A stretch of DNA of 64,000 nucleotides from Durusdinium trenchii (taxonomy: Eukaryota > Sar > Dinophyceae > Suessiales > Symbiodiniaceae): the NCBI GenBank assembly GCA_963970005.1, contig CAXAMN010004102.1, positions 81,104-145,103 on the forward strand, read 5' to 3'. The position numbers and the translations under genes are program-made. The stretch's first letter is position 1. The number at the start of each line of letters is the position of its first letter. The notes under the pieces are model-generated. The model was given only the letters and a program-made list of their open reading frames with translations, was not told the DNA's origin and did no database searches. This document shows, in pieces, positions 52,185 to 63,229 of this stretch.

Positions 52185-52329
52185 TATACATATATATATA
52201 TGCAGAAGAGAAAAACGCGAACTGCAAAGTGCAAAAAGAATGTGTTTCTTGGTGAAATCCGTGGTAGTGTAATAGAGTCAAGTGGCTTCTGCCGAGTAGC
52301 AAGGTGTACTTGGGTATTTAAATATGAGT

Positions 52330-53600
52330 TTAAGCTGTGGCGGTGCCAGGATAAATTTTCATCAATGGTGGTTTGAAGGGGCGGTATTCTTTGAGGATTG
52401 TAGCAAGAGCATCAGCATACGGTAACCAAAGTCGGCGATGAAAAACCGACATATGGGCATTCGAAACTTGATTGTTGCAAGCTAATTGCCCTGCTTTGCA
52501 TATTTGGGCAGAAGTTGATGCTTTGAAAGAGTCTGAAGCGGGGTAGCAACATGGCGAACACTTTCTGCCCCGTGTGATGATTGTCAAGTCGGAAGATGAT
52601 TGCCAAAATAGGCCACATATGCGACCGTAAGTTCATACCAAGTGATGCCGGAGTCAAGAACTTGTCCCACAGAAGAGGGTGTAGCTGACAAAGAAATTTC
52701 CATACTACTAGTGACAAGAAACTACTAGGAACAAGGGCATCGCTACTAGGAACCCGGGCATCGTTACTAGGAACAAAAAACTATGTACTAGCAACAAGAA
52801 ACTACTATGTGTGTATTACCTTGAAAAGCAACTCGATGCCCCCAGCACGAAGCAACTGCCTGGCAGAATGAAGGGAGGGGTGTACTACAGGAGGTAGCAC
52901 ACTCGGAAGACTGCAATTAAAAAAATGTTTTGTCATATGGATCATCCTGTGGTGCATCATCCTCCTTGGCCAGAGTAGAGAATGAGTTAGATTGTTGAAG
53001 GTTGAGTGAAGTCCGTAACTCATCCATAACCACAGCTCGGGTCTCATCAAGATCATGTAGATGCAAGTAAAGCAGCCTGAACGTCCAGTCTTGCAACTCC
53101 TTTTGGCTGCCTTTGCGAAACGGTCGTTTAGCGATGACATGGAAAATTGGCAGTGCATGGCCAGCGCCGCAATGTCTGCGCATTCATTGCCCAATATGAC
53201 CACCAAATCAGGTTTAGACTTGGCTTCAGTGTATGGGCGATGTTATTTTACCTTGCAGATGAAAAACCGACTGAACTCCTAATGCCACATTATTATGATC
53301 TGCTAAACATTGTTAAACGAGATCTCAATGTGGCACCTTGTGTGGTTTTGGAGTCATTTGTTAACAGCAGTAACGATGAATGAGGTCTATGACATATTGT
53401 GAATCTGTGTAGATTGCAACCTGACGATTATTTGGTGAAAATGTGCGGTCGTCAAAAGCACGGCAACTGCAAGATTTATTGTTTGTTGCCCGGGTGAGCA
53501 GTGCGGATGACCTTAAAATTGGACCGGCTAGGGTTGTCTGCGGAAGTGATCTGTTGTACAACTGCCCTACCCGACAATCCCGTCAGGGAATCGGTTTGAT
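52330..53600 (-). mobile_element. LINE-3: RNase H and C-terminal fragment of a decayed LINE
   Basis: On the minus strand, VAIYTDSQYVIDLIHRYC (53370-53425) is the RNase H Asp motif and VVILGNECADIAALAM (about 53160-53205) its end. LTPASLGMNLRSHMWPILAI (52600-52660) resembles the C-terminal domain seen in LINE-2. Between them, at 52705-52806, lie CTACTAG-type repeats. Frames are broken throughout. Confidence 0.5.
52705..52806 (+). repeat. Short CTACTAG-type repeat array
   Basis: Units such as AAGAAACTACTAGGAACAAG and GGCATCGCTACTAGGAAC repeat about five times. They match the 23.6-24.4 kb array but lack most GGGGCTCCTGG segments. Confidence 0.75.
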
Positions 53601-55890
53601 CTGAGCAACTCCCATTTGCATGAAATATAAGAACAGTCGGTCTTCAATAATAGTAGTAATGGTGTCTGATGACCTCGTATTTTCAAAAAGAAGGTGTCAA
53701 CATTTTGGAGTGGAAAGCAGTGACAAGATGTGACAAGATCCTGATCATTTGGTACGCTTCTACTAGGCGCGAGGTGCTGACATTTGGTGAAGTGGTGACA
53801 GGTGACTTTTTTTGGGAGCAAACATGTGGCAAACAAAAATGACTGAACACCGCCGTCAGCTTAGCATATTAGCTTTGACGCAAACGCAATTCTTAACTTG
53901 CATGGTGATGCTGCTTTTCGGCCAGTTGCATTTAGTTGCATTTTGTTTTTCCTTGTCACTTCCTGCTTCTTGAGTGGGCACCAGAGAGCACAGAATTGCC
54001 TACCTGGCCTACTGTACCGAAACGAAACATGGCAGACGCTTAGGGACCCAGGGTTGACATTGAAGGTGATTGAAGCAAATCTATTCCCTGTTTCGCATGG
54101 TCCTCTCGGTTCAACTTAGACACTTAGCAAGATGCTTTGAGCGCGGGGCTGCAGAGGTGGTGTTTGAAAAACTACTCAGACAAGAGCAGGACTGAGCTTG
54201 GAGACTTGAACTTATTGCAGGCATGTTCAAGATGCCTTGGGCATTTTCTTCGCGGACATTGTCTCGCAACATGTCATACATGTGTGTGACTTAATCGAGC
54301 AACCGACCCAACAAAAGCTCCACTTCTGTCCATCAAGATATCTTCTTCTCCAAACAGAAGAGTCGGTTTGCATTTGTTGGGTCTTCTCAATTGAAACAAC
54401 GCAAGCTGCTACTTGGAGTTGGCTACAGCGGCCCAGTTGGTGGTTCCAGGAGTTTCGAACGGATGACACACAGAGGAACTCCTATCGCATTTCATTGGCC
54501 CGGGCTTTGTGGGAGGCATGCAGTTTTTAAGTTTTTTCATGCTCAAAGTTACCCAGACACAAGCTCAACCTGCAAAAGGTGTGCCGCAGATGTGATGACA
54601 GCATATTAGAGTCAGAACTGAAGTCTGCAATAGCAGCCAAGGCCAGGTCGAAATCGCACTTCTGGCGGCAACTTGCATATTAAATACGGTTCAGGACTCT
54701 TGACCATTTTGAAAGGCCTTCACCTTGCGTTGGAGCACTGACGCTGAAGTGAAGACAGGTGAGGTCGCAGTGAGATGGAAATCCCTTGCAACGTCATATA
54801 GCTTCTTCTCAGGCTGGGAAGCTCTTTGGGGAGAGCCAAGTGCCCAGCAAATCTGCGCTGGCCACACCCAATCAATCCAATCATTTTGAAACGTTTTGAC
54901 AAAGATGATTTCCCCTCATGAAGATCGATTCGTTGCTATGTAGTTGTGCACATATTCTGCAGAGCTGGCTGTTTCGGATCAGTGAGTAGACGGCGATGCT
55001 GCTACCGTGGTGACTTGGCGTTGGCAGCACGCAACACGGATTACAGCAAGGTGCATCATTGCAGCATGTCGTTGAACGATATTGAAAGATACTGTTCGTT
55101 CGCGTGAAGTTCAAATAACATGACAGGTGAGGTGACGGCGGATTATGACCGATGCCTCAGAGATAAGCCTGAGGAAGAAGCCCAGGTCTGAAACCCAACC
55201 ACTGGTGAATGTGATTTTCACAAGGTAGTCGCACGTTTTGAAGGGATCCTTGCTACCCGTACTACAAGCAGGCAAAAAAACACATTGAGAGGGATGGCAT
55301 GCAATTTGTGGCATTCCTTTCGGCAGGCTGAGAGATGATGCTTCAGATGCAGCTCCCTCATTTTGATTGATGAACAGCCGCTTCTACATGGATCCTACAG
55401 AGTTACGTCTCTCGCGGTACATAAAGCAAGTTACCACTCTGTTTCTGTGTTTGATGTTTTCAACCTCAAAACACATTCTGCAGAATTTGAGTTTCTATGC
55501 TAGCCTGTGCAGGGAGACGGATTAACAAAGTATATGTAAAAATATACAGCAGCACAGCACGCAAACACATGCAAACACACTATGTACATTATGTACCCAA
55601 AATCTCCCTCGGACCGGTAGGGTCGTGGCAAATTGTCATTTTGCACTCATTGCTGGAATATCATGCATTTCTTTGTTTTGTTTTGTGTGTGTGTGTGAAG
55701 CGTCGGTGTCTTGCAGTCTCAGTGTGCAGCCTCGACCTCATTTTGCCAATTGCACAAGGCTAGCCCTCAAAGTTTGAAGTGCAACCCTGAATTCCTTTTA
55801 CTTTTTTGTTGTGGTGCGTCCACAGTCCGCCTGAATCCAAGGGAGAGAAGTCCGAAACGGCGAACATACCTGACAGCCTAACGACAGAGC
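53601..55890. other. No gene recognised
   Basis: Short frames on both strands without motifs. The stretch may include old LINE-3 sequence, but I cannot show it. Confidence 0.35.
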
Positions 55891-55891
55891 T

Positions 55892-57935
55892 TCAGACCTG
55901 CTCCAAGTGTGCACGTTTTTTTGCAAGACTTGCTCCAACATGAATCGCCCAAATGAACCTCGACAGATCACCTCGATTCGCATCATCTAGGATCAAAATA
56001 ACGTGCCTACTCACCTTTTCACCTTCGCTTTCAGGGTCATTCATTCCTGCACTCCTCCTGGTCCTTTTCGGACCGTTCATTGACCCGCACATCGGCCCTA
56101 GCTGTCTGTCTGACGCCACCACATCGCGGATCTGTGTGGAGATGATCCAGTTCAGTTTTGTAGAGCACCGAGGTCTCATCATAGCCACGCTGTCCTTGTG
56201 TGGCTCTTTGGCAGCATTGGCACAACGTGATGCCCTGGATTCACCCCGCACTGCGAAGGCCTCAGCAGCGGCGAGCCTTGTGGTGGTAGCATTTCCCTGA
56301 TGGAGCGAACCAAGCCTGCCACAACTGGTTTCTCAGCACCATTCTTCTTCCTCCCCTTCTCACCACAGGCAACTCCTGTTACGCCTCCATTGTGGCCACC
56401 AAGACGATGTAGCCTCTTCCTGCCCAAGCCGCGATGCCTGGACCAAAACAGTCGGTGCCTCATTCCAGGTTGGTTGGGCCGTCCACCATCTGCGAAGCCT
56501 CTCCAAGACCTTCATGGGCACCCCGAGGATCATCAGGGCGCCAAAGGCGGCGAGGATGATGTTCCCGTCTTGTGGCTCCGTCCAGTTCTCTGCTGTGTTC
56601 TCCTTGATGGCGAACAGTCACCAAGCGCATGGCGTGGCTAAGGTGATGTTCGTTCCCACATCCGCCATGAGATCGCGCCCAGGCTGCAGGCGCCGGACTC
56701 CAGTTTCCATCGCAGATGTGCTGCCCGGACTTTCAGATGGCCGAACGGGATCGACACTGTCGCTGTGTTGCAACTGCCTCGATCACCTCAATCAACTCCG
56801 CCTCGGCTGTCGACAGTGCCGGAAACGGCTGCTTGTGTGAGCGCCAAGCAACTGGGTGCCGCCCAGTGTGGCAATGACCACGCCATGGCTTTGAGCTGCT
56901 CCTGGCGAATAGGACGCATCGCTGACCGACTCCAGGATCTTGTTGGCTCCATGTCGGAACCAAAGTCCAAGTCTATGGGTATAATTGAGATGCCTCATCA
57001 CCTGGTAGGGTGTCCCCTTCGCCCATTTTGGGGCCGGGCCTTGCTGATGGCTGAACAGATCCGGCTAATCAAAGAAGTTCTCCAGCCAGCTGCTACGCCT
57101 GGCGTCTTGCCCATCTCATCCTTTGGTTCTTGACTGTCCTTCATGACTTGAGAGCTGGCCGCGTCTTCCATGGAGTGGCACCGCAAGACAGGTAGCTACT
57201 GGTTAGCGAAGAGTCGCCATTCTCCACGCGGCTGATTTTGAGGCCGCACTACCTCACTGGTTCGCTACAGTACGACCCACGCTGGTTCAGACGTTTCCAA
57301 AGTTTTTCGGAAACCTTGCAGCCCGTCGTCTACATATGGACCAAGGCCAGTCCGATGACCTCCGCCCTGTCATGAGTGTCTTTCTTTCTTTATCAAGAGC
57401 CGAAGTTTCTTCTGCAAAGCTCTGGAACTCAATGTCAGCTTCCTCAGTGCGAAGACTCGTGATCTGGCTGATCTCAATGTTCCTGCAATCACCCCACAAC
57501 TTGGCAGACTCCCTCAATCCACATAGAGCACGCTCCGCTCAACAAGCTACATCTCGCCCTCTTTGACCAGGCCCAAGCTAAGGAGAATCTTTGGTGGTTG
57601 CATCAAGACCAACCTCTCTCGCTGTCCGGTTCTTCCCCTTCCAGCTGGGTCTTTATGCTTTTCAACCTCCTTTGTCTCCTCCTGCTGTTCTCCTTGATGT
57701 CTTCCATGAGCATCCTCCATTTTCTTCCGGCAATCCTGAACTGTGCGAAATAGAGCGTTGAGAAGCGTGCAGGCTTGCAGCGTGCCATCCCTTAGACGCC
57801 GGCAATCCCAAAGAGGTCCGCAGGCGCGTAGTGTCAGCCCCACCGGCATACAGTTGAGCTGCTTCTGACTTCTCTCCTCCTCCACGACCTGCCCCCCTCA
57901 GGGCAGCAACTGGCTGAGGCACCAGAATCAAACAA
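55892..57935 (-). mobile_element. Copia-type remnant D: RT and RNase H
   Basis: The minus strand shows, in order, CGLRESAKLWGDCR (about 57470-57520, the copia YGLxxSPxxW motif), GPYVDDGLQGF near 57310-57340 (catalytic YVDD), SDASYSPGAAQSHGVVIATL (about 56870-56930, RNase H first Asp), and PVAWRSHKQPFPALSTAEAE (about 56790-56850, RNase H Glu). Downstream, a Trp-rich tail and a hydrophobic segment (FGALMILGVPMKVL) follow. Frames change repeatedly and no LTR was found. Confidence 0.7.
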
Positions 57936-58034
57936 GATGCTCAGTAATATGAATCACTTTTGTGTTGGCCTTTTGCAAAGTGAGATGGCACAGTATTGTC
58001 CATGGGTCTGCGTGGAATTTCCCAACCAAAGTGG

Positions 58035-58120
58035 CATGCGGCAATTGTTGCTGTTGTTGTTGTTGTTGTTGTGGTTATAGTCTTTGTTGCTGTATTTTTT
58101 GTTGTTGCTATTATGAACTG
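58035..58120 (+). repeat. GTT microsatellite
   Basis: GTTGCTGTTGTTGTT units with TG and CTG interruptions. The Cys- or Val-rich frames through it are repeat products. Confidence 0.85.
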
Positions 58121-58219
58121 TATGTTTACACACTATATGATATGTACATGCGCATGCTGGCCCCCAAGGATCGACCTTGGATCAGTTTCTAGTTGCAACA
58201 AACGACAAATGGCATGTTA

Positions 58220-59519
58220 ATGTCAGAAGGTAAGGACTTTCTGTTTTAGATAGCCGACAATGTCTTTGAGTGTACGAACTGTCGTATATTTACAAGCGCC
58301 TGGAGCTAGTAGCTTGCCTTGAGCATTTATTGCTGCAAATCTCGGAAGAAGCCTTTTCCCCATTATAATGACCATCTTGCTAAGGGTCCCATCCTTTCTA
58401 CAATGCTGCCCTTCGAAAGATTCCACTAAGAAAATAGCCTTTTAAATTATTGGGCCTCTCCTGTAACAAGGGCCTCGCCCTGTAAAGTCTACTGCACCAC
58501 GGAAAGAACGCCACCCTCCAAACAAAGGTTTTACCACGTATGGTCCATGGGAGTCAACCCCCAAGGCTGGGCAAAGAAGTGTGCCAGAAAGGAAAAGAAG
58601 TGAGTTTTCAGGGGCTGGCTGCAGAATTGCTCCCCAAAGCGCCTGGCTGTAAGATGATTGAACCCAAATATCACAATGTTTGTATTGGTGCGTTTTTCAT
58701 CACGTGATCCCTTACTTTGTGCCCATGTTCTCGCCAGTGTTCAGGGCTTTTCCAGCATTCAATTATACAGCCCCGTGTTTGTCTCCCACAACCTGTTCGT
58801 TTTCCTTCGGGAAATCTTGAAGCCTGAGGAGCCTTCGTTGTCAATGTGTGAGAGGAATGATGCTGCTTCATAGCAGAACTTCACCATCCATCTCCATGTC
58901 AAGGGATTTAATTATTTGAATCGACAAACCGATAGGCAAGGACACACATGAGGTGCCAAGTGGATTAAACAGTATTTTCTGAAACATGCCTGCTGAACGC
59001 ATCTGAGAAGACATCCGTATACACCTGTTTTTTTCACTTGAAGGCATACCCTCTTCCAAGACGTAGGGCACCCACCAAAAGGGCTGACTTGCCCATAGCC
59101 CTACTTGTACGTCTTGTACGATATACTTGCCAGCTTCTATATGATGATCTTTTCCACACCTAATGTAAGCGCGATATTGATTACTGTTACTTGAAGAGAG
59201 CCTTTTCTATTCATTGCATCTAAAGATGTCCCGTCATTCAAATACATTGTTCCCTTATTAAAAACAGCCTTTGAAACTATGTGTTTCCTTGAGCAAGAGG
59301 AGGTATTGAGAAAGGTAAGGATATTTTCAGTTATTTAGCTACACTCAGTTGCCTCTAAGTACAAAACTTGCTTTTAGGCCCAATTTTAGGCCTAAGCAAG
59401 CTCCTTCAAAAGTGTTTGCATCGCAATTCTTTTGCCATCCAAAGGGTAGGTTCTTGTGGGAAGGATGCAGTTGTCTCAACTGTGAGTTTCTTGACCATCT
59501 TGCGAAACTTTTCTTAGCA
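58220..59519. other. No gene recognised
   Basis: No frame over 75 codons and no motif on either strand. Confidence 0.4.
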
Positions 59520-59600
59520 TTTGTCACAGCTGTTGTCGTCGTCGTCGTCGTGGTGGTGGTGGTGGTGGTGGTTGTGGCGGTTGTTGATGCTGTTCTTGTT

Positions 59601-59633
<33 letters not shown>

Positions 59634-59776
59634 CTCGTTCTCGTTCTCGTTCTCGTTGTCGTTGTCGTCGTTGTGGTTGTGGTTGTGGTTGTGGTTGTGG
59701 TTGTGGTTGTGGTTGTGGGTGTTGTTGTTGTTGTGGTTGTGGTTGTGGTTGTGGTTGCTGTTGCTGTTGCTGTTGC

Positions 59777-59822
<46 letters not shown>

Positions 59823-59832
59823 GATCTTGTCT
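59520..59832. repeat. Long GTTGTC/GTTCTC/GTTGTG/GTT microsatellite
   Basis: About 310 bp with clear internal zones: GTCGTC, GGTGGT, GTTGTC, GTTCTC, GTTGTG, GTTGCT and finally pure GTT. All frames stay open on both strands, producing Val-, Leu- and Thr/Gln-rich ORFs that are not genes. Confidence 0.9.
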
Positions 59833-60626
59833 TATCATTGTACGAGGAGGCCGGCGGTGTATTTTTTGGTATACATGGATATGTATATTGTATACGGTAT
59901 ATATGTATATATGCGTATATGTGCACAAGTCTATCGAAACCACCCTGGTTTCGAGATTGGTAGAGAGACCTCCGGTGATGGACTCTCGCGAGCAAAGCAA
60001 AAGAAGTTGAATTCAACCTTGAAGTCCCTGCTTCAAACAACTGGTTTCCACCTTGGTTAGAGCGCCTGCTCTCCCGTAGCCCACCGAGGCCTGCTGGCAG
60101 CCTTTTCCACAAGAACCCTGCTCGTGGTCCACCAGTCTATCAAAATGGCTCGAACGCTGCGAACGCCACCCACCCTCGATGCTTGAGTGGTGAGGTAGCG
60201 GAAGGCTCTCACTGCAACATGCGACATGCACGACACTCTAGATTTGACATTTCCTAAAGTAAAAATTCTATCATGGTCAGTGGTGACCTTGCTGAAGTTG
60301 TGTCATCCCCCCTTTTACTCTTCAGAGTAAGTTATCCCACCGATGATGATCGAATCAATGGGCAAAGACCCCTTCCGGAGATTCACATCATGAAGTCAGG
60401 CCTCGCTGACTGTCCTGGATGGTCAACCATCTTCAGCTTAGCGTCGAGCTGTCACTTGTGCATATTCGAATTGCGGGAGGGTCGTTCCACTGCATCAACT
60501 GGGGACGTCTTGGCTTTTCCCACAGTCGGAAGTGGACTCCGAGGGCTGTTCATGGCTGCGGAACCAACGAAGACGGGCCTTTCTGTCTGATCGAACTCTA
60601 AGAATCTCTTCCTCATCATTGAGTTG
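59833..60626. other. 3' flank of element C; no LTR recognised
   Basis: The 3' LTR of element C should lie just left of 60627, but its 5' LTR is outside the window so it cannot be matched. Alternating TA/TG words occur at 59876-59925. Confidence 0.35.
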
Positions 60627-61829
60627 TTACCTGCCAATGTGCATGAGTTCACGAATGGTGGAGTTATCCATTATCTTGGTCAGACAATCGGCTACCTGAG
60701 CGCTCGATGGAACCCAACGAACTGCAACTCCGGTTGACAGATGTTCCTTGATCAAACGAGCTTGCAGAAGCGTACGGAATTCTTGGCATGATGGTGGAGC
60801 CGTTCTACTTATGAGATCGAGCAGGCTTTTACAGTCCGTAGCAACAAGAGAATCTTGCTTGCCGATTTCCTGAAGCTTTAGCAGATTTTCACTTAGTGAT
60901 TGATTGGGATCTTCAAGTTCTGGTGTGTCCTTTAGAGCCGAGAAGGATTGGGGAAGTTTGGACAATGTCTTGTCTCCGAGTCTCCATTGGCAGCTTTGGT
61001 CCATCAGCCAACCCCAGTATAAGCGACGCCATGCTAAGATGTCCATTGCTCGAGCAAGAGACATTGCCTCTGCAGACAATGTGCTTACTGCCACTCGCTG
61101 AATTTTCTTTGAGGACCACACGATGGGATTGACTACACTTTTCTTGTTCTTCCCAATGTCCTTGTGTGCAGTCATAATCATCAATCCCTGGTGGGATGAT
61201 TGAACTCGTTCCGATGCGAATGAAGCATCCGAGAACGCCACGAATCGGAATCGAATATCCTCTTTCGGTATAAATTGGTATTTGCATTTGACAGCTGCAT
61301 GAATTTTGGCATCATGTAACAACTTATTTCCTTCTACGAGATCTTGAATTTGTCCGTTATTGATTTTTCTTTGAAGGAAACTCAAGCGGCTTCCCAGGTC
61401 TGGACGAGTATTCACTGATGCACACTGCAAACTTCCAATAAGGTGTTGTCGTTCTTGATCGTTGATTTCGGCGGTCCTTGTCAATGGGAATTGGGTTGAT
61501 GTCTTTGACATATGATCGACATGAACTGAGTAATCATCCTGCTGGTTGATTTGAAGGCCAGTGAAAACAAAATGCTTCTCCTTTCTGCTTCCAAATGGGA
61601 ACTTTCGTTCTAGCTCATTAATCTTTTCATGGAATATGGAATCACCAGCAAACAGGCCATCATCTACATGAACTTCTATGAAGCCTCTCATCTTGTTTTG
61701 ATCATCAAACAAAATGAAACAACACGGGTCGAACGGTGATGGCTGGAACTGAAGTTCGGTCAACGCCTTGGACAACTCACGAAACCACAGCAACGGGGCA
61801 TTGACTAACCCGTAGGCTCCCTTCAGCAA
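60627..61829 (-). CDS. RT palm and RNase H of element C
   Basis: In this 400-aa frame, KGAYGLVNAPLLWFREL opens the palm and VHVDDGLFAG (HVDD at 54-57) is the catalytic motif. LIGSLQCASVNTRPDLGSRL is the connection. RNase H has AFSDASFASER (Asp), VSTLSAEAMSLARAMD (Glu), VATDCKSLLDL (Asp) and the end VRWVPSSAQVADCLTK. All expected acidic residues are in place. The stop follows soon after, giving a complete C-terminus. Confidence 0.85.
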   Translation of the reverse strand: MLKGAYGLVNAPLLWFRELSKALTELQFQPSPFDPCCFILFDDQNKMRGFIEVHVDDGLFAGDSIFHEKINELERKFPFGSRKEKHFVFTGLQINQQDDYSVHVDHMSKTSTQFPLTRTAEINDQERQHLIGSLQCASVNTRPDLGSRLSFLQRKINNGQIQDLVEGNKLLHDAKIHAAVKCKYQFIPKEDIRFRFVAFSDASFASERVQSSHQGLMIMTAHKDIGKNKKSVVNPIVWSSKKIQRVAVSTLSAEAMSLARAMDILAWRRLYWGWLMDQSCQWRLGDKTLSKLPQSFSALKDTPELEDPNQSLSENLLKLQEIGKQDSLVATDCKSLLDLISRTAPPSCQEFRTLLQARLIKEHLSTGVAVRWVPSSAQVADCLTKIMDNSTIRELMHIGR

Positions 61830-63213
61830 TTGGCAGGTTCATCTTGGCTCTCAGGTCTGGTGGTGGTTCCACTCCGAGCATGCGCGAGTCGGTGCGACCA
61901 CGCAAGAAAGCAGTCTTGATGTCAAAACTGCCGATCTCCCAGCGATTGGACACACATGCTTGCAAGAGAAGGTCCCGAGAAAGCTTGGACAATGTTGGGC
62001 TGTCCCTTTCTAGACTGCTTAGTTCTGGGTCTTGGTAGCCTAGGATTACTAAGCGAGCTTTAGCCTTTCGGCCACTTACTTGCTTGCTGTCAGCACTTAG
62101 ATGGGTGTTATTCTCAGCATTCCATGTCAAGAGGATGTTTTGCATGGGTATCTTATGCCTTTGGATACGACAGACTGCCTGCGTGTCTAGCCAGCTCTGG
62201 ACTTCCTTCGCTTTGGCAGCGTCAAACAATTGACGTTCAGCGGAAGTCAGGGTGGCCAACTTCACTTCAGATCTTTGGCGCTTGGCCGCTGACACCAGGA
62301 ATGCGAACGCTGTGGGATTTGGATCATTGCGCAACGTATCAATGTCTCTGGTATCTAGATTTACTTCAAAACGCCACACTTGGTCTTCATTCAGGGTATA
62401 CGCATCACACACTAGGTCATCTTCTTCTTCAACTGGTACTGGAATGTTTTCTGGGGCATCGATTGAAGGCTCTGGTGGAGTTGGTGAGGTTGGGGAATAG
62501 TCGACGTCCGATCCAGGTTGAGATGGATTTGTTTTCTCTGATGCGTCTGGTTCAGTGTCGGGTTGTTCAAGGCTCTCCTCTGATTCATCATTGTTACGCC
62601 TAGGTCCATGAGGCGCTGGGATTTCTGAGGGCTGTATTGGTATGTACCTAGTATTCCCTGATCGAATTTGATCGAGTGTTTGCGGCGTATCCACATGTCT
62701 TATTTGATTCATGTTTTGGATTTCCTCCACAGCCGACAGGGATCTGGCATGTTCTGATGCCAACCTGAAAAGCTTGTTTCCTTGAACTGCCCAAATCACA
62801 TTCTTATCCTCTTGGAGTACTACCTTTAATGGACCAAACCATTGGTTTTCTTTCCTCCGCGCCATGATCCAGTCTCCTGGGAGGTAAGCTGACCGCTGAG
62901 GTCGAGATCTTTGCTGCATGGCTCGGCGCAAGGATTGCGCGTTGTCAACTTCACTGAAGGCCTTGCGAGCTCTTTCACGAAGAGCCAGTCTTTCACGGAA
63001 TTGGACTCCCTCCGGGGATTCTTGCAAGGCCAAATCATGCGAAGCACTGTTGCCCTCATTGATGACGGACCCGGGACATTTGCTCATCTTTCCAAACACA
63101 AGAAGTTCAGGTGGATACCCCTTATATCGGGACCATTTATTCTTGGTTTGTGTGGCGAACATGATGGCAGTATTGAACTCTTCTTCCGTGTTGATTGGTT
63201 TCTCCTGGTCCAT
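61777..63213 (-). CDS. Integrase C-terminal domain, linker and RT fingers of element C
   Basis: The 478-aa frame starts EEFNTAIMFATQTKNKWSR and YPPELLVFGK (end of integrase core), then YLPGDWIMARRKENQWFGP (C-terminal barrel). A Pro/Glu/Asp/Ser-rich linker follows. RT begins NILLTWNAEN, KAKARLVILGYQDPEL and FDIKTAFLRGR (first catalytic Asp). The frame shifts near 61815, just before KGAYGLVNAP. Confidence 0.8.
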   Translation of the reverse strand: MDQEKPINTEEEFNTAIMFATQTKNKWSRYKGYPPELLVFGKMSKCPGSVINEGNSASHDLALQESPEGVQFRERLALRERARKAFSEVDNAQSLRRAMQQRSRPQRSAYLPGDWIMARRKENQWFGPLKVVLQEDKNVIWAVQGNKLFRLASEHARSLSAVEEIQNMNQIRHVDTPQTLDQIRSGNTRYIPIQPSEIPAPHGPRRNNDESEESLEQPDTEPDASEKTNPSQPGSDVDYSPTSPTPPEPSIDAPENIPVPVEEEDDLVCDAYTLNEDQVWRFEVNLDTRDIDTLRNDPNPTAFAFLVSAAKRQRSEVKLATLTSAERQLFDAAKAKEVQSWLDTQAVCRIQRHKIPMQNILLTWNAENNTHLSADSKQVSGRKAKARLVILGYQDPELSSLERDSPTLSKLSRDLLLQACVSNRWEIGSFDIKTAFLRGRTDSRMLGVEPPPDLRAKMNLPIAEGSLRVSQCPVAVVS

Positions 63214-63229
63214 TCTATCTATAAAGCTG

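Noticed and set aside
59345..60112. Thr/Val/Leu-rich ORFs of up to 255 aa on both strands
   Set aside because: Translated GTT-type microsatellite.
60050..60120. tRNA-like box A (TTGGTTAGAGCGCCTGC)
   Set aside because: No box B and no cloverleaf can be drawn from the following sequence.
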